Shown: positions 37,026 to 47,975, numbered from the stretch's first letter. The stretch: DNA of 64,000 bases from Pyronema omphalodes (GCA_024516155.1 JAJJXM010000008.1:992001-1056000), one strand, 5' to 3'. The notes: generated by a model not told the origin, from the sequence alone. Translations and numbers: made by a program.

Positions 37026-37164
37026 GGATAATATATCAAAGTGTAAGAAAGAAGCAGTAAAGCCTTAGAAGAAAGCGGAAAAGAGTGGCAGGCATTCAGA
37101 AATAGAAAGACTGAAGATTTTGTCAAGGATTTTCGACGATCATGATCACGCAGTTGAAGTGCGA

Positions 37165-37176
37165 GGGCTCATAACC
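37165..37176 (-). other. Primer-binding site, initiator tRNA-Met type
   Basis: On the minus strand, GGTTATGAGCCC immediately follows the 5' LTR. It is complementary to GGGCUCAUAACC, the anticodon stem-loop of initiator tRNA-Met, as in copia elements that prime from a tRNA cut in the anticodon loop. Confidence 0.8.
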
Positions 37177-37358
37177 TGTGAAACGGGAATGCGAGAGAAA
37201 GGTGGAGGTGGAAGAGTGTATTCATTGAGAACGATGGTCATCTAGCTCTACGCATCTACAGAGGGAGATATACCCAATGTGTGAACTCCACCTCCACGTG
37301 CCAGTCACATAAGCCCTAAGTGCGGCCAAGACACCTGGACTCTAGGCGACCTTCAACA
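37177..37358 (-). repeat. 5' LTR
   Basis: The second 182-bp copy, next to the primer-binding site and followed by the GGTTA target duplication. Confidence 0.93.
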
Positions 37359-38000
37359 GGTTAATATACTTGGAGGGTGTTCTAAGTACGACGCTCCGCC
37401 TATCCATGTAATTAAGACATAGCAATGGAATAACCACGACGCCAAAGGTTTCTTAGGAAAAAGTGGGGTGTTGAAAGCCTTGTGATGGCTAATTTTAATT
37501 ACATGCTATTAAAAGATATTTGAAACTTCATGGAAGGCAGTGGTCTCTGCGTTTGCCGTTGTACGATGGGATAAATGTTGGATCCAGTGATACAATAGAA
37601 TGCCGGAATTCTCCTTGTACCCGAGTGCAGAGTGTCAATTGTTGAGTTCGTAGTCAAGGATGCTGGATTTGGTTTCATTTCTTACTTGCATTGGGTTTTC
37701 AGCTCCGTTGCTATGTCTAATCGGTGATACGTTATCCCATTATGATTGATTTTGTATTTAATAGTACATAGAACCGGTGACAGTTCTTGCGGAAGTCTGG
37801 GTTCAACTATGCCACCATGCTACCGGAGTCCCCGGGTCTCGCTCTAGACACATAATATCACTCGGTTTTGGTCTACGCGTGACTATTCATGATGCTGGAC
37901 CTCAAGTGATAGTGACATTGGCTGAGCTGCAAGTTTACCCGTATTTTCCCAAACTCCTCTATATGATATTGTACAAGACTTTGCGTCAAAAATCCCCAAT
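37359..38000. other. Intergenic, no gene seen
   Basis: Starts with the GGTTA target duplication. No gene; the right side is the 3' flank of the mL54 gene. Confidence 0.55.
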
Positions 38001-38851
38001 TTACATCTGAGACAAGAAGTTACCCTCCTTAATCTTAGCTCTTCCCTTTGCCCTAAGGGCCTTCTTCACCTCAGCTCTGGCAAATGCCGCCTCCTCAGCG
38101 GTAACCTGAACATCTCCACCAGCTCCAATAGAAACAAGGGCAGGCTTAGCCTTAGTCTTCTTATCTAAAGCGTCTCCGACAGGTCCGATGGTTGCAACGG
38201 TCTTGGTCAAGGGGGTGGTGACGGCAGGCTCATAAGCGGTGTTGGTGACAGTAGCAAAGGGCAAGTCAATGGTCTGCTCCTCGATGGGGACCTTCTTTAC
38301 GGGGTTGGCAGCCTCCTCAGCCTCGCGCCTTGCGATGGCACGTTTGGCAAGCTGACGGGCTTTCTTGGACTTGGCTGTGGAAAGTTAGCGGTGTTCGACA
38401 TATGCTCCAACATGCGCCTCAATTTCTGTAGAACTCCACTGAATCGATATGGAGTTATTCCAACCCTCCAGCGGCGTTCCAACAGCATTCCAGGTGTCTC
38501 CAGACAACAATCCCGAACCATTCCCCGGGGGTACATACAGTACAAGTCTCCTACATCCTCTGCACCCTTCGCACTCTTCTTTCCACTGTCAAGTACCGTC
38601 CACAACCATGCTGGGTATTCCGAGTCCTCCAACGCTACGGGATCTGCCTTGTTCTTGAAGTAGTTGATGTTGACCAGCTTTGTACCGGCGGCAACAGAGC
38701 TCTTGCTCTCACCGAGGGTCTTGCTAGGGCCGGGGACGAGGGGCTCCTTGACGGGTGCGGCATCGGCGGCAGCGGAGTAGGCGCGACGAGAGACGGCGGA
38801 GAGTGTTCGACTAGCAGCGCGGCTTGCGCGCAGGCATTGAAGGGCGGACAT
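38001..38851 (-). CDS. MRPL37: Mitochondrial large-subunit ribosomal protein mL54
   Basis: A structural protein of the mitochondrial ribosome large subunit (mL54; yeast Mrpl37), made in the cytosol and imported. Model: exons 38851-38539 and 38374-38001 around a 164-bp intron (donor GTATGT, acceptor TTCCACAG), 228 aa. The N-terminus (MSALQCLRASRAASRTLSAVSRRAYSAA, here split for reading) is rich in Arg, Ser and Ala without acids, a mitochondrial targeting sequence. The family block follows: GTKLVNINYFKNKADPVAL, then EYPAWLWTVLD near residue 90. After the splice GDLYSKSKKARQLAKR continues it, and the C-terminus RAKIKEGNFLSQM matches the usual end. It is about twice the length of the yeast protein because of an insert of about 75 residues between the KR-rich helix and the C-terminal helix, which filamentous fungi may share. 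The first start shown, at 38851, gives the presequence. Confidence 0.87.
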
Positions 38852-40023
38852 GGCTGCGGCTTTGGGTGACAGACGAGTGAATCGTACCGGAACAGGTGTT
38901 GCGGCTCTGCGAAAAAGTTCGCGGGATTGTATATGCGTGGCGTAGGCGTACACAAAGGAACAGCGGGGTATGGGTTAGGTTTTCTGGGGTCGGATTGGAA
39001 CCGTGATGCCGAGCAAAGCGGTTTCCCTGGGGCTTCGCAGCGCGGAGTCTAGCGACACCGACTAACACGCCGACTAACGAGCTTTGGAGCAGCTCATCGG
39101 TTTTAGATCGTGGCTAGAACAAACTTTACGTTGAGACGCGTCTCAAGATCTAAGCCCTGCATGATGGAAATTTTCGACACGCGCTATGGGATGAAATTTT
39201 GAACTTTTTCGCGAGAGTGATGGCCGGTGATGCTGCTGCGTGTGATGCTTCCGCGTCCGTTTCCCCATCCGTTTCCATGCACAGATATGTTACACAAGGT
39301 GTCTAACCCTCAGGCTTAGCAGGATGAGTGATGAGTGATGATTGGTGACTATGAATCTATCACTACCAGATTAAAAATGAATGAAAACGGATAATCCGAC
39401 ATCAATTGCACAGAGCAAACTCAATTCCTTCAGCCCAAATCATATCTGTGCTCGCCCCCGCCACCGCGCCCTCGGTCGTTCGCTCGCGTAAACGTGTCTC
39501 CGTGTCCACCATCACGGAACTCCCCGCACTAACTTGAGGAGCTAGCCGTAACCCTGTCGTAAACTTGGCGCGCGTCGAAAATTTCTTGTCGAACTTTGCA
39601 ACGCTACCAGCCTCTGGAACGCATTTAACCTGAGAACATCTGCTGTCGAGAGTCTCTTCACTCTCTCCCTCACCACCCACTCTTAGTACCTTACTTCCGA
39701 TCTGAGGGCTTTACCTTCGCTGCCGCACACTCTCATACATATACTTGCTATTGCTACCGGGGGATTATCTTTCCAGTTGGCTTAATACGGGTTAATCGAG
39801 GGCTTCACATTCTTCACATCAAACTTATCACGTTTGTTCTGACGTTGTTGGCATCCGAGGGCTTGTTCCGAGACTTCCACTTTACACACTTTTACTACTT
39901 CGAGGGCTTTTAAGTTCCAATCCGAGGGCTTCATTCTTACTTGTTGGGAATCGAATCTGAGGGCTTTACCTTTTTTTACATTACTACCACTTTTTTCTAC
40001 CACTACACTTTCTAACATCAGAA
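38852..40023. promoter_or_regulatory. Divergent promoter region, mL54 / nucleolin-like gene
   Basis: Genes for two translation-related proteins diverge from this 1.2-kb region. It holds GATGAAATTTTGAACTTTTT near 39190 (RRPE-like AAATTTT) and two GATGAG words near 39322-39335 (PAC-like core), motifs known from yeast ribosome-biogenesis promoters. With such short words, chance is a serious alternative. Confidence 0.35.
39704..39966 (+). promoter_or_regulatory. Six GAGGGCTT motifs in leader of nucleolin-like gene
   Basis: GAGGGCTT occurs at 39704, 39798, 39857, 39902, 39924 and 39959, all in the same orientation, most preceded by CT, CC or TC and set in a pyrimidine-rich background. The last copy ends 57 bases before the ATG. 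They may act on DNA or as part of the 5' untranslated RNA. Confidence 0.55.
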
Positions 40024-41559
40024 ATGGGTGCTGCTAAGGCTACCAAGGGCGCCGCCAAGGCCGACAAGAAGGTGAGCTTCATCAATTCCTCTCCACGCGT
40101 ATCTTACTGTTGCTGACTGACCTCGCTTAGGCTGAGAAGAAGACCACTGTCGTTGCCGTCGCTCCCCCCAAGAAGGAGGACAAGAAGGCCAAGAAGGGCA
40201 AGAAGGAGCCTACTCCCGAGTCTGAGTCTTCTGACTCTGACTCTTCCGACGACTCTGAGGAGGAGGAGTCCGACTCTTCTGACTCTGACTCCGACTCTGA
40301 GATGTCCGATGCCCCCAAGGAGACCGCCGAGAAGAAGACTGAGAAGAAGGCTGAGTCTTCCGACTCTGACTCTGACTCTGACTCTGACTCTGACTCCTCT
40401 GACGATGAGGAGGAGAAGCCCGCTGCCAAGAAGGAGGAGGCTAAGGAGTCTTCCGACTCTGACTCCGACTCCGACTCTTCTGACGAAGAGGAGGAGAAGA
40501 AGGAGGACAAGAAGGATGACGTATGTGCCGCCTATCTCATAGTCTGTGATCTACAACTAACATTACCATAGTCTGACTCTGACTCCGACTCTGACAGCGA
40601 CTCTGACAGCGACTCTGACAGCGACTCTTCCTCTGAGGAGGAGGAGAAGCCCAAGGTCCAGGACAAGAAGCGCAAGGCTGAGGCCGAGGCAACTCCTGCC
40701 CCCAAGAAGGCTAAGAAGGAGGAGGGTGCTGAGGAGAACTCCAAGAACCTCTTCGTCGGATCCCTCTCCTGGAACATCGATGACGACTGGCTCAAGTCTG
40801 AGTTCGAGCCTTTCGGAGAGCTCACCCGCTGCACCGTCATGACCGACCGCGCCACTGGACGCTCCAAGGGATTCGGATACGTTGAGTACGCTTCCGCTGC
40901 CTCCGCCAAGGCTGCCCTCGAGGCTATGTCTGGAAAGGAGCTTGACGGACGTGCCCTTAACGTCGACTACTCCACCCCCCGCCCCGAGCGTTCCGACAAC
41001 ACCGGCGACCGCGCCAACAAGTTCGGTGACCAGCGCTCTGCTGAGTCTGACACCGTCTTCGTTGCCAACCTCTCCTTCGACGTTGATGAGGACATCGTCC
41101 GCAACGAGTTTGAGAAGTTCGGAGAGATCATTGGACTCCGTCTTCCCACTGACCCGTATGTTCCCATGTCACCATTTAGTCAAAGACACGATGCTAACTA
41201 TTCATAGTGAGTCTGGTCAGCGCAAGGGATTCGGATACATCCAGTTCTCTTCCGTCGCCGAGGCCAAGGAGGCTGTTGACGGAATGGCCGGTGCCTACAT
41301 CTCTGGACGTGCCATCCGCACTGACTTCTCTACTCCCCGTGACCCCTCTTCCGGAGGAGGACGTGGTGGACGTGGAGGATTCAACGACCGTGGAGGACGC
41401 GGTGGACGCGGAGGTGGACGTGGAGGCCGTGGTGGCTTCGGAGACCGTGGCGGACGCGGAGGACGCGGAGGCCGTGGTGGTGCCCGTGGAGGTCGCGGAG
41501 GATCTACCAACCGTGGTGGATTCGGAGATTTTGCCGGAAAGAAGATGACCTTCGAGTAA
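40024..41559 (+). CDS. Nucleolin/Gar2/Nsr1-like nucleolar RNA-binding protein
   Basis: Nucleolar protein needed in other fungi for pre-rRNA processing and 18S rRNA production. Model: exons 40024-40071, 40131-40520, 40572-41155 and 41208-41559, 457 aa. The N-terminal third alternates Lys-rich patches with acidic (Ser-Asp)n runs, likely casein kinase II targets. RRM1 covers about 204-281 with RNP2 LFVGSLSW and RNP1 SKGFGYVEY; RRM2 covers about 308-385 with VFVANLSF and RKGFGYIQF, its RNP1 lying just past intron 3. The tail is a Gly/Arg-rich (RGG) domain with repeated GGRGGRGG and GGFGDRGG, followed by GKKMTFE. Domain order matches yeast Nsr1 and fission yeast Gar2. Codon use is strongly biased to GAC, GAG, AAG and TCT, as in highly expressed genes. 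The six GAGGGCTT motifs in its leader are unusual. Confidence 0.94.
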
Positions 41560-42484
41560 ACCACTCGTTGAGATTTTTTGCTAATCTTTCATACTTGTAT
41601 GATTAATGGGTCACGGTGTTTTTTGTTTGGGTTCTTTACACACTATTTGGGTCGGATCTTAAAAAGTTTTTGTTTTTTTGACAAAATCATGTTATCTAGT
41701 TAGAGAGTCATGATAATATAATGGATTTTCCCTTGGAAATGTTGCGTCTTTTATGTTGTGATATCATCATTGCTAACATTTAGCGACTCGGCGCGCTCCC
41801 GGACTTTGTGGAGAACTTTGCGAAGCGACAGTGCACGGACGCTTTAGTGGAGGGGAGGGGGGTGTGGGGGAGACAGTGGTGGGATCATTTATTGGCCGCG
41901 TGTGCTACCACCACAGAAGGAGGAGGTGTCATGGTACCTAATCAACTCATTTCCTTGCAACCAGCTGAGTCGACCGAGTTTATCTTCCTGTCGCCAGTTT
42001 CCTTCATCGCAACCATCGAATTCTACAACCAAAAGACGAAAATTCAATACGAACGCGGCGAGTAGACGTCGCACAAACAGGACACGATAAATAATACGAT
42101 ATTTATTCAGCTGTTTCGATTTATACCACAACCATAACCAGAACAAGTTAAACAGTTAAACAGTTAAACACAGCTAGTACCCGACATTCTTGAGCTACCA
42201 ACAGCTATCGCGACAAGCTCTCTCCTCACCTGAGTGCGACCTTGAAGCTTGTGATACCTCCCAACATCTACCCATAGCTACCCAACAGCTACCAACCTAC
42301 CTGCCTCATACCTGCTTCCAACCTGCCTGCCTCCTACCTCCTACCTACCAACATTTGATCGATCGACCGACTTTCAGCTCTCAGCCCCGATAACTACTAC
42401 CACTACCAACTACTACACCAGAATATCAACGATAAAACATCATCGTCATATACTATACTGCGATAATATTCAGAACAGAGGAAA
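41560..42484. other. Intergenic, pyrimidine-rich leader
   Basis: 3' flank of the nucleolin-like gene and 5' region of the next gene. It has AACAGTTA triplication at 42150-42170 and a CCTACC/TGCCTCC-rich tract at 42290-42350, a composition common in fungal promoters and leaders. No gene seen. Confidence 0.55.
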
Positions 42485-43653
42485 ATGCAAACTCAGCAAC
42501 AGCATCATCAGGTTCAACCACGAAGTTAGTAAGCTCTTTTGTTGTACCCCCCTCTTCCCCCTTCTGCCTAGTATTTCTACTACTGTAGATACTGCATACT
42601 CTATCATTCCATCTTGGCTGTGCCGCGGCGTACTGTGTGCTATATGGGGGTCCCAAGTCACCATATTCCCCACCGTAACCCACATCCCTTCTCTCTACCC
42701 AAGCTGACACACACAACCCAGCAATCCACGACTCCTGGATTGAAATTCCCAGTCACCCAGCGTCCTCCTCCTCCAGTTCCAGCCCCGATACCTCCGACGC
42801 CGAAATCATCACCTCAGGTCTCCGCGTATCCCAACGTCGTCGGCGACCTCGTCATCATCACCATCACTCCCTAGCCGAAACTGTCCTCCTCCCCCACCCG
42901 CATGATGTTCTCGCCGCCAGTTTCAGCAGTATCCATTCCACCTCTTCTACTTCCTCTGCGGACGGTGAAGATGCAGAGGGAGTGGAAGATATAGCGGGCT
43001 ACATCAATACGCTCCCATTATCTAGTAGCGAAGAAGATAGTTCTACCTATGAATCTGAATCGGGAAGTGAAGATGAAATCCCGGAGGAGGTTAGGAATAG
43101 AGAGAGAGAGGAAATGAGGATGCTTAGTGATCAGGCGCTTAGAGCGAGCTTGAATACTTTATTGAGTTGTGCGGCGGCGGCGGCTGGGAAGGGGAGTGAG
43201 GCTGCAATGTCGATGGTGAAAGAGAGGGAGAGTCCGATGGAGAGAAGTGTAGAGGGTCTTAGGGTTGTGCAGGGAGATGTGCCACCGCCTTCTGCTACTG
43301 GGGCTGTTGCGGCGGGGATAAACCAGTCTGGTGGTACTGGTGCCAGTGCCAGTGGTAGTGGTAGTGGTCGGGTTACAAAGGCCGGTACTGCTTCTTCACC
43401 TACATCTAGAACCTCCACTTCCCCAGCAGCTTCAGTCTCAGGCGACCAATCCAGACGTCGAAAGAAGTCCAAGAAGCGGCAAGAGGTGGATATAGTGATG
43501 GTGGTGAGTCTTGCTGCAGGAGCTGTCGTGGTAGTTGCTGCGGTTGGGTTTGCGGCGTTTATGGCCGGTGGATGGGTTAGACGGGAGATTGCGCAGGATT
43601 CTGTGGAGGCCGTGCTGAAGGAGGAGGTTAGGAGACGGGGCGTTAGGACGTAA
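42485..43653 (+). CDS. Hypothetical single-pass membrane protein
   Basis: Function unknown. Model: exons 42485-42524 and 42722-43653, 323 aa. Exon 1 (MQTQQQHHQVQPR) is followed by a 197-bp intron with donor GTTAGT, branch CTGAC and acceptor ACCCAG; phase is kept and the frame upstream of 42982 is open as far as the acceptor. The protein starts with Ser-rich and HHHHH segments, has an acidic Ser/Glu stretch around 112-135, a helical Ala-rich part, a Gly/Ser/Thr-rich linker, a basic RRRKKSKKRQ patch and then one strongly hydrophobic helix at about 271-297. That is the layout of a C-terminally anchored or type II membrane protein with a disordered N-terminal domain. The stop TAA overlaps a perfect GTAAGT donor at 43652, so a further 3' exon is possible, but I found no clear continuation. 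Confidence 0.62.
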
Positions 43654-45273
43654 GTGGATTTTTTTTTGCTTCTTTTTTTCTTGTGGTGAGAGAAGGAAGG
43701 GGGGTTGGTTTGGTTTGTTTTGTTTTGAGCTTGGAGGAGGGAATGGATTATATGGGGTGTGATATAGGTTGCTCGTTGGTTGTAGGACCTATTATTGATT
43801 TTGTGGAGTTTTTCGAGGTTGACGTCGAGATGTTGGAAATTATCGGGACACTAACGGCGGATCTTGTCATGGCTGTGCATATGGCGATGGTGATTGATAA
43901 TGGTGATGGTGACGGGGGTGAGGATAATGGTGAATTTGGTGGGGGATATACTAGGGATACTAGGGATACTAAGGATACTAAGGATACTTGGCATATTGTT
44001 GCGTTGTGAGGATTTGGTTGTTTAGCTTTGTTTTTTGTTTTTGACATTTGTTGTTTTTGTTTTTATGGACTTTATGGTATGGTTCTATGGTTTGGTAATT
44101 ATGTTTTTTGCTATGCTTTTGTTGGGTTGTTGATTCGGTTTATTCATGATCTTATTGATGTTTTGACTTTTTACTTGTTATTTACTGCATGGTATTTGGT
44201 AATTATGGGGTATTATTTGTTATTTCTTACTTGTTTCTTGTTTCTTGTTTCTTTTCTTATTTTTTATTTGTTACTTTTCTTATTTGTTATTTTCTAGGAT
44301 GGATATTTCTTTTATTTTTTCGGACTTGGTATGGGAGTATATATAGCATTTTCGTAGTTTAGTTGGGGGAGGAGGGGTTTAATGATATGATATGATATGA
44401 TATGATATGGGATATTGTTTTTTCTTTTTTGTTGATTTTTGTCGTGTTCTTATGTTATCTGAATTCTTAAGTTCTCTGAATTTTCGACTTTTCAACTTCC
44501 TGTGCTCGTTTGTTTGTTCGTCTGTGATGCTATGGAATATGTTTACGTTGATGTATGTGTATCGCTTGTAGGTGGTGTTGAGAAGTAGGCGAAGCAGGCG
44601 GAGTCAGTGAACACTGAAGACATGATGCTACCGAAGTTCAGCCAGCCAGGTAGACGGACGGAAACGAGACGGAGACGGAAATAACGGCAGTCTGAAGGGG
44701 GGGTAACAGACTCAACTTCCAATTTTAAAAAAGCAGAAAGAATTGGAAACATTCATATTTTATATCTCAAAACTCTTCTATATCTATAAATCTCTTCTAT
44801 ATCTATAAATCTCATGGATAATTTTCATAGACAGTAAGCATAAATTTTGACCAGTTTTTGTTCTCACGTAATCCACTCCAACAGGCACGGGAACATGCTA
44901 ACATGCACGTTTCAGCTGCTTAGCCTGAGGCTACATAGCAACCAACCCAGGGTCCAGCTCCAGGCTCCAGGCTCCAGGCTGCTCAAAGACTCAAGACTCG
45001 CAGCTAACCTCCATCTACAGTCGAAACAGCACTCCATAACAGCACCCACCCTCCACCACTTCACCCACAAAATCACAGCGCCGCATACATACATATCTCC
45101 ACGAACCCCGAGCCCGGAACCCCGAACGCCGGATCCAAGAAACGCGCACAATCGATAACCGAACAATAGAACAATCAAAAAATCGATAACCAACCTCCAC
45201 GAAGCCGCGGCACACATCCTAATCGACATCCAGCAACCAACACCCATCTACAAGCCGGCGCAGGATTCCAGCC
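43654..45273. other. Intergenic, T-rich, microsatellites
   Basis: Contains GGATACTA repeats at 43951-43990, a long T/G-rich tract at 44020-44300 and ATGATATG repeats at 44381-44410. The right end is the 5' leader of the phosphodiesterase gene, with CAGGCTC triplication at 44960-44985. No gene seen. Confidence 0.55.
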
Positions 45274-47472
45274 ATGGCACCCAGAGGCTCGGTGCGCTCA
45301 TTGTTCGCGCGGGCTTCTTATGATCGTGATGCTGCCGAGTATAGTAGTGTGCATGCACCTTCTGAGTATGATCAGCATGATGGGCGTGATTCCCGCGACT
45401 CGCAGGATTCCTCCTCGGAAGTCGGGGGTGATGATACCGATGTATTGCGGGAGGAAGAAGAGCGTGAGAAATTATTAGCCGGTGGAGTATTCTCGCGTAC
45501 AAACAGTGTGCGAATTGGGAAGAAAGTTCGGGGGTCACGACGGAAGGCGAAGGAGGTTGCGGAGATGATGGGTGGGAAGCGGTTGGGAATGGAGGATGGC
45601 GGGGAGTTTGGGTTGGGTGATGATGAGGCGGAGGATGAGGAGGATGATGAGGAGAGTAGATGGGGGGAGAAAATGGATGCGAAGCCGAGGAAACCTAGTA
45701 AGAGGAGGATATTGGTGGTTAGTTGTTTACTTATGACTTTCTTGGGGATGGTGGTGTTTGGGAGTTTGGGATTAAGTAGGGGGATCAAGAATGGGGCTCC
45801 TAGGTTGGAGTTTTGGAATGGAACGACGGGGTATGCGAAAACTACCGTCTTGATCTCGTTGGATGGGTTTAGAGCGGACTTTTTGGGAAGGAATATCACC
45901 CCCACGCTGGATAGTTTTATGAGGAGTGGGGTTTCGCCGGATTATATGACTCCCAGCTTTCCGTCGGTTACCTTTCCAAATCATTGGACTTTGGTAACCG
46001 GTCTGATTCCAGAGGCTCATGGAATTGTTAGTAACAGTTTCTGGGACCCTGAGTTGAAGAAGGAATTCTACTACACAGACCCACAACGAAGTCTGGATGA
46101 GTTCTGGTGGGGCGGAGAACCTATTTGGAAAACTGTCGAAAATCAGGGCGGTATAGCTGCGGTACATATGTGGCCCGGATCCGAATCTAGAGGTCATGGT
46201 GCAAGATATACCGACCATTTCAACAGTTCCGAAACCCTAGATCGGAAAACTGATCGCATCCTGAACTGGCTGGATATGCCTGCTAATAAACGGCCTTCTT
46301 TAATTGCAGCCTACGTTCCAAACGTTGATGAATCCGGTCATAAATTCGGGCCAAACACCACAGAAACAAACCAAGTCATCAGTGATGTTGACGCAGCTAT
46401 CCATGATCTTTTCATGGGACTAGAAAAACGCAACCTCACAGACATCGTCAACCTAGTCATCGTCTCCGACCACGGCATGGCCTCAACCTCCCGAGATAAA
46501 CTAATCTACCTCGATGATCTCGTCTCTCTCGACAAGATCGAACACACCGACGGCTGGCCACTCTTTGGACTCCGACCCTTCGCATCCCATTCCGTCGAAG
46601 AAGTCTACAACGAAATTCTCTCGCACCACAAAGACAACAGCCACTGGCAAGTGTATCTCCGCGACACCACCATGCCCGCACGCTACAACTTCTCCAGAAA
46701 CCAACGCATAGCACCAATCTGGATCATCCCCGAAGCCGGCTGGACAATCGTTACTAAACGGCAATATCCTCCAGGAACTAAAGAGGATTATCATCCGAAA
46801 GGTTTACATGGATTTGATAACCTACATCCGTTGATGAGGGCGGTGTTTATTGCCCGAGGACCGGCGTTTCGGCATTTACATGGTGGGGGTAAGGAATGGT
46901 TGGGATTAGACCGCGAGTCGGGGGTTGTAGATATGACAAAAGTTGGAGGAGAGGTGAGAATGGCTAGGGTTGAACCTTTTCAGAATACGGAGGTTTATAG
47001 ACTGCTTTGTAAATCTCTGGGATTAAAGGAGGCGCCGAGTAATGCTACGTTATCCGAGTTGAGGCTGGTGAAGGAAGTCAAGGAATCGAAGGAACAGAAG
47101 GAACAGAAGGAACAGTTGAAACCTTCATCTACCAGCGCCGGCAAAACCTCTTCTACCCCCACTGCATCGCAGACCTTCGTATCCCCTGCAACCCCGGAAG
47201 AATCGGGGAAAATCATTGAAGTCTCACCCCCCGTACCTCCAGAAGGAGAAAACGTCAAAGGAAAAGGAAAGGGAGACGGAAAGTCTTGGTGGGAATTATT
47301 GAAGAATAAGGCGAATCGATTGAAACATGAAATGGAGGAATGGTGGGGTGATCTTTGGGATGAACAGGAGATGAAGGAGGGGTATATTAAGGGCAAAGAG
47401 AAGGAGAAGGAGAAGGAGGGGAAGAAGGAGGGGGAGAAGGGGAAAGAGAAAGAGAAAGAGGGAGGACAATAG
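45274..47472 (+). CDS. Ectonucleotide pyrophosphatase/phosphodiesterase (NPP family)
   Basis: Hydrolyses pyrophosphate or phosphodiester bonds of extracellular nucleotides, as the yeast Npp1/Npp2 enzymes do when phosphate is short. A single exon of 732 aa. It is a type II membrane protein: an acidic, Arg/Ser-rich cytosolic N-terminus of about 144 residues, a membrane helix at 145-167, then the catalytic domain outside or in the vacuole. Metal and catalytic residues of the alkaline-phosphatase fold are visible: Asp197 in ISLDGFR, the nucleophile Thr233 in PSFPSVTFPNH, the VDESGH motif, VIVSDHGM, and GFDNLHPLM with the distal His. Glycosylation sites (NGT, NIT, NTT, NAT) are present. After about residue 610 comes a Lys/Glu-rich charged tail with a KEKEKE ending, longer than the yeast proteins have and probably disordered. 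Confidence 0.93.
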   Translation: MAPRGSVRSLFARASYDRDAAEYSSVHAPSEYDQHDGRDSRDSQDSSSEVGGDDTDVLREEEEREKLLAGGVFSRTNSVRIGKKVRGSRRKAKEVAEMMGGKRLGMEDGGEFGLGDDEAEDEEDDEESRWGEKMDAKPRKPSKRRILVVSCLLMTFLGMVVFGSLGLSRGIKNGAPRLEFWNGTTGYAKTTVLISLDGFRADFLGRNITPTLDSFMRSGVSPDYMTPSFPSVTFPNHWTLVTGLIPEAHGIVSNSFWDPELKKEFYYTDPQRSLDEFWWGGEPIWKTVENQGGIAAVHMWPGSESRGHGARYTDHFNSSETLDRKTDRILNWLDMPANKRPSLIAAYVPNVDESGHKFGPNTTETNQVISDVDAAIHDLFMGLEKRNLTDIVNLVIVSDHGMASTSRDKLIYLDDLVSLDKIEHTDGWPLFGLRPFASHSVEEVYNEILSHHKDNSHWQVYLRDTTMPARYNFSRNQRIAPIWIIPEAGWTIVTKRQYPPGTKEDYHPKGLHGFDNLHPLMRAVFIARGPAFRHLHGGGKEWLGLDRESGVVDMTKVGGEVRMARVEPFQNTEVYRLLCKSLGLKEAPSNATLSELRLVKEVKESKEQKEQKEQLKPSSTSAGKTSSTPTASQTFVSPATPEESGKIIEVSPPVPPEGENVKGKGKGDGKSWWELLKNKANRLKHEMEEWWGDLWDEQEMKEGYIKGKEKEKEKEGKKEGEKGKEKEKEGGQ

Positions 47473-47975
47473 TGGGGATAGTGACGTGAGGGATGGGCTA
47501 ATTTAAACAGAAGTAGATATCACACGCAGGTGTTATGGGGTTCTTGTTCTTATTATTGTTATTGTTATTATCGTTTCGATTTGTTTGGGATCTGGAATTT
47601 TTGGAATCGTGTAGGGATGCTTCTTTTCTTGTTAATGATGCAGCTTCGTTAAGCGGGTTTTTGATACTGGAGAGATGTAGAGATAATTATGGGTTTGAAG
47701 AATAGTATATATAATGATATCTATATCTATATATTAAACATTAATCCATGAATCATGCAGTAAGGCTTATGGATCTCCCCTGATAGAGGAGTTATGAGGC
47801 TATGAAGGTGAAGGTACATGGAAATCGTACTGCACTTTGTAGCTGCGTACTGTGAAGATACCGGTATATTATCGTTGTATTTGGGTTTTGCAGAACAATC
47901 ATGGATTCTCACTCAATGTATTGCTACTACTTGAGGGGAATTGCGGTAATGGGCAATGTACTGTATACCGTCCAT
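47473..47975. other. Intergenic, 3' flank
   Basis: 3' flank of the phosphodiesterase gene up to the octanucleotide array. No gene seen. Confidence 0.6.

Larger units (their letters stand above)
35161..37358 (-). mobile_element. Non-autonomous copia-type LTR retrotransposon
   Basis: Two identical 182-bp LTRs (35161-35342 and 37177-37358), each TG...CA bounded, are flanked by the 5-bp target duplication GGTTA (35156-35160 and 37359-37363). Read on the minus strand, the LTR at 37177-37358 is the 5' LTR. Directly after it comes GGTTATGAGCCC (37176-37165), the complement of the initiator tRNA-Met anticodon region, which copia-group elements use as a half-tRNA primer. Just before the 3' LTR lies the purine-rich tract GGCGAGGGGGTG (35354-35343). 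The 1834-bp interior has no gag, protease, integrase or reverse transcriptase; it is mostly poly-T, a 54-bp repeat and a 9-bp array. Identical LTRs mean a recent insertion, mobilised in trans. Confidence 0.92.

Noticed and set aside
36488..37126. A 212-codon minus-strand frame reading (FIS)n inside the LTR element
   Set aside because: Translation of the 9-bp GGAAATAAA array; no retroviral-type domain.
40127..40909. Ser/Glu-rich and Arg-rich frames overlapping the nucleolin-like gene
   Set aside because: Shadows of the (Ser-Asp)n coding repeat in other phases.
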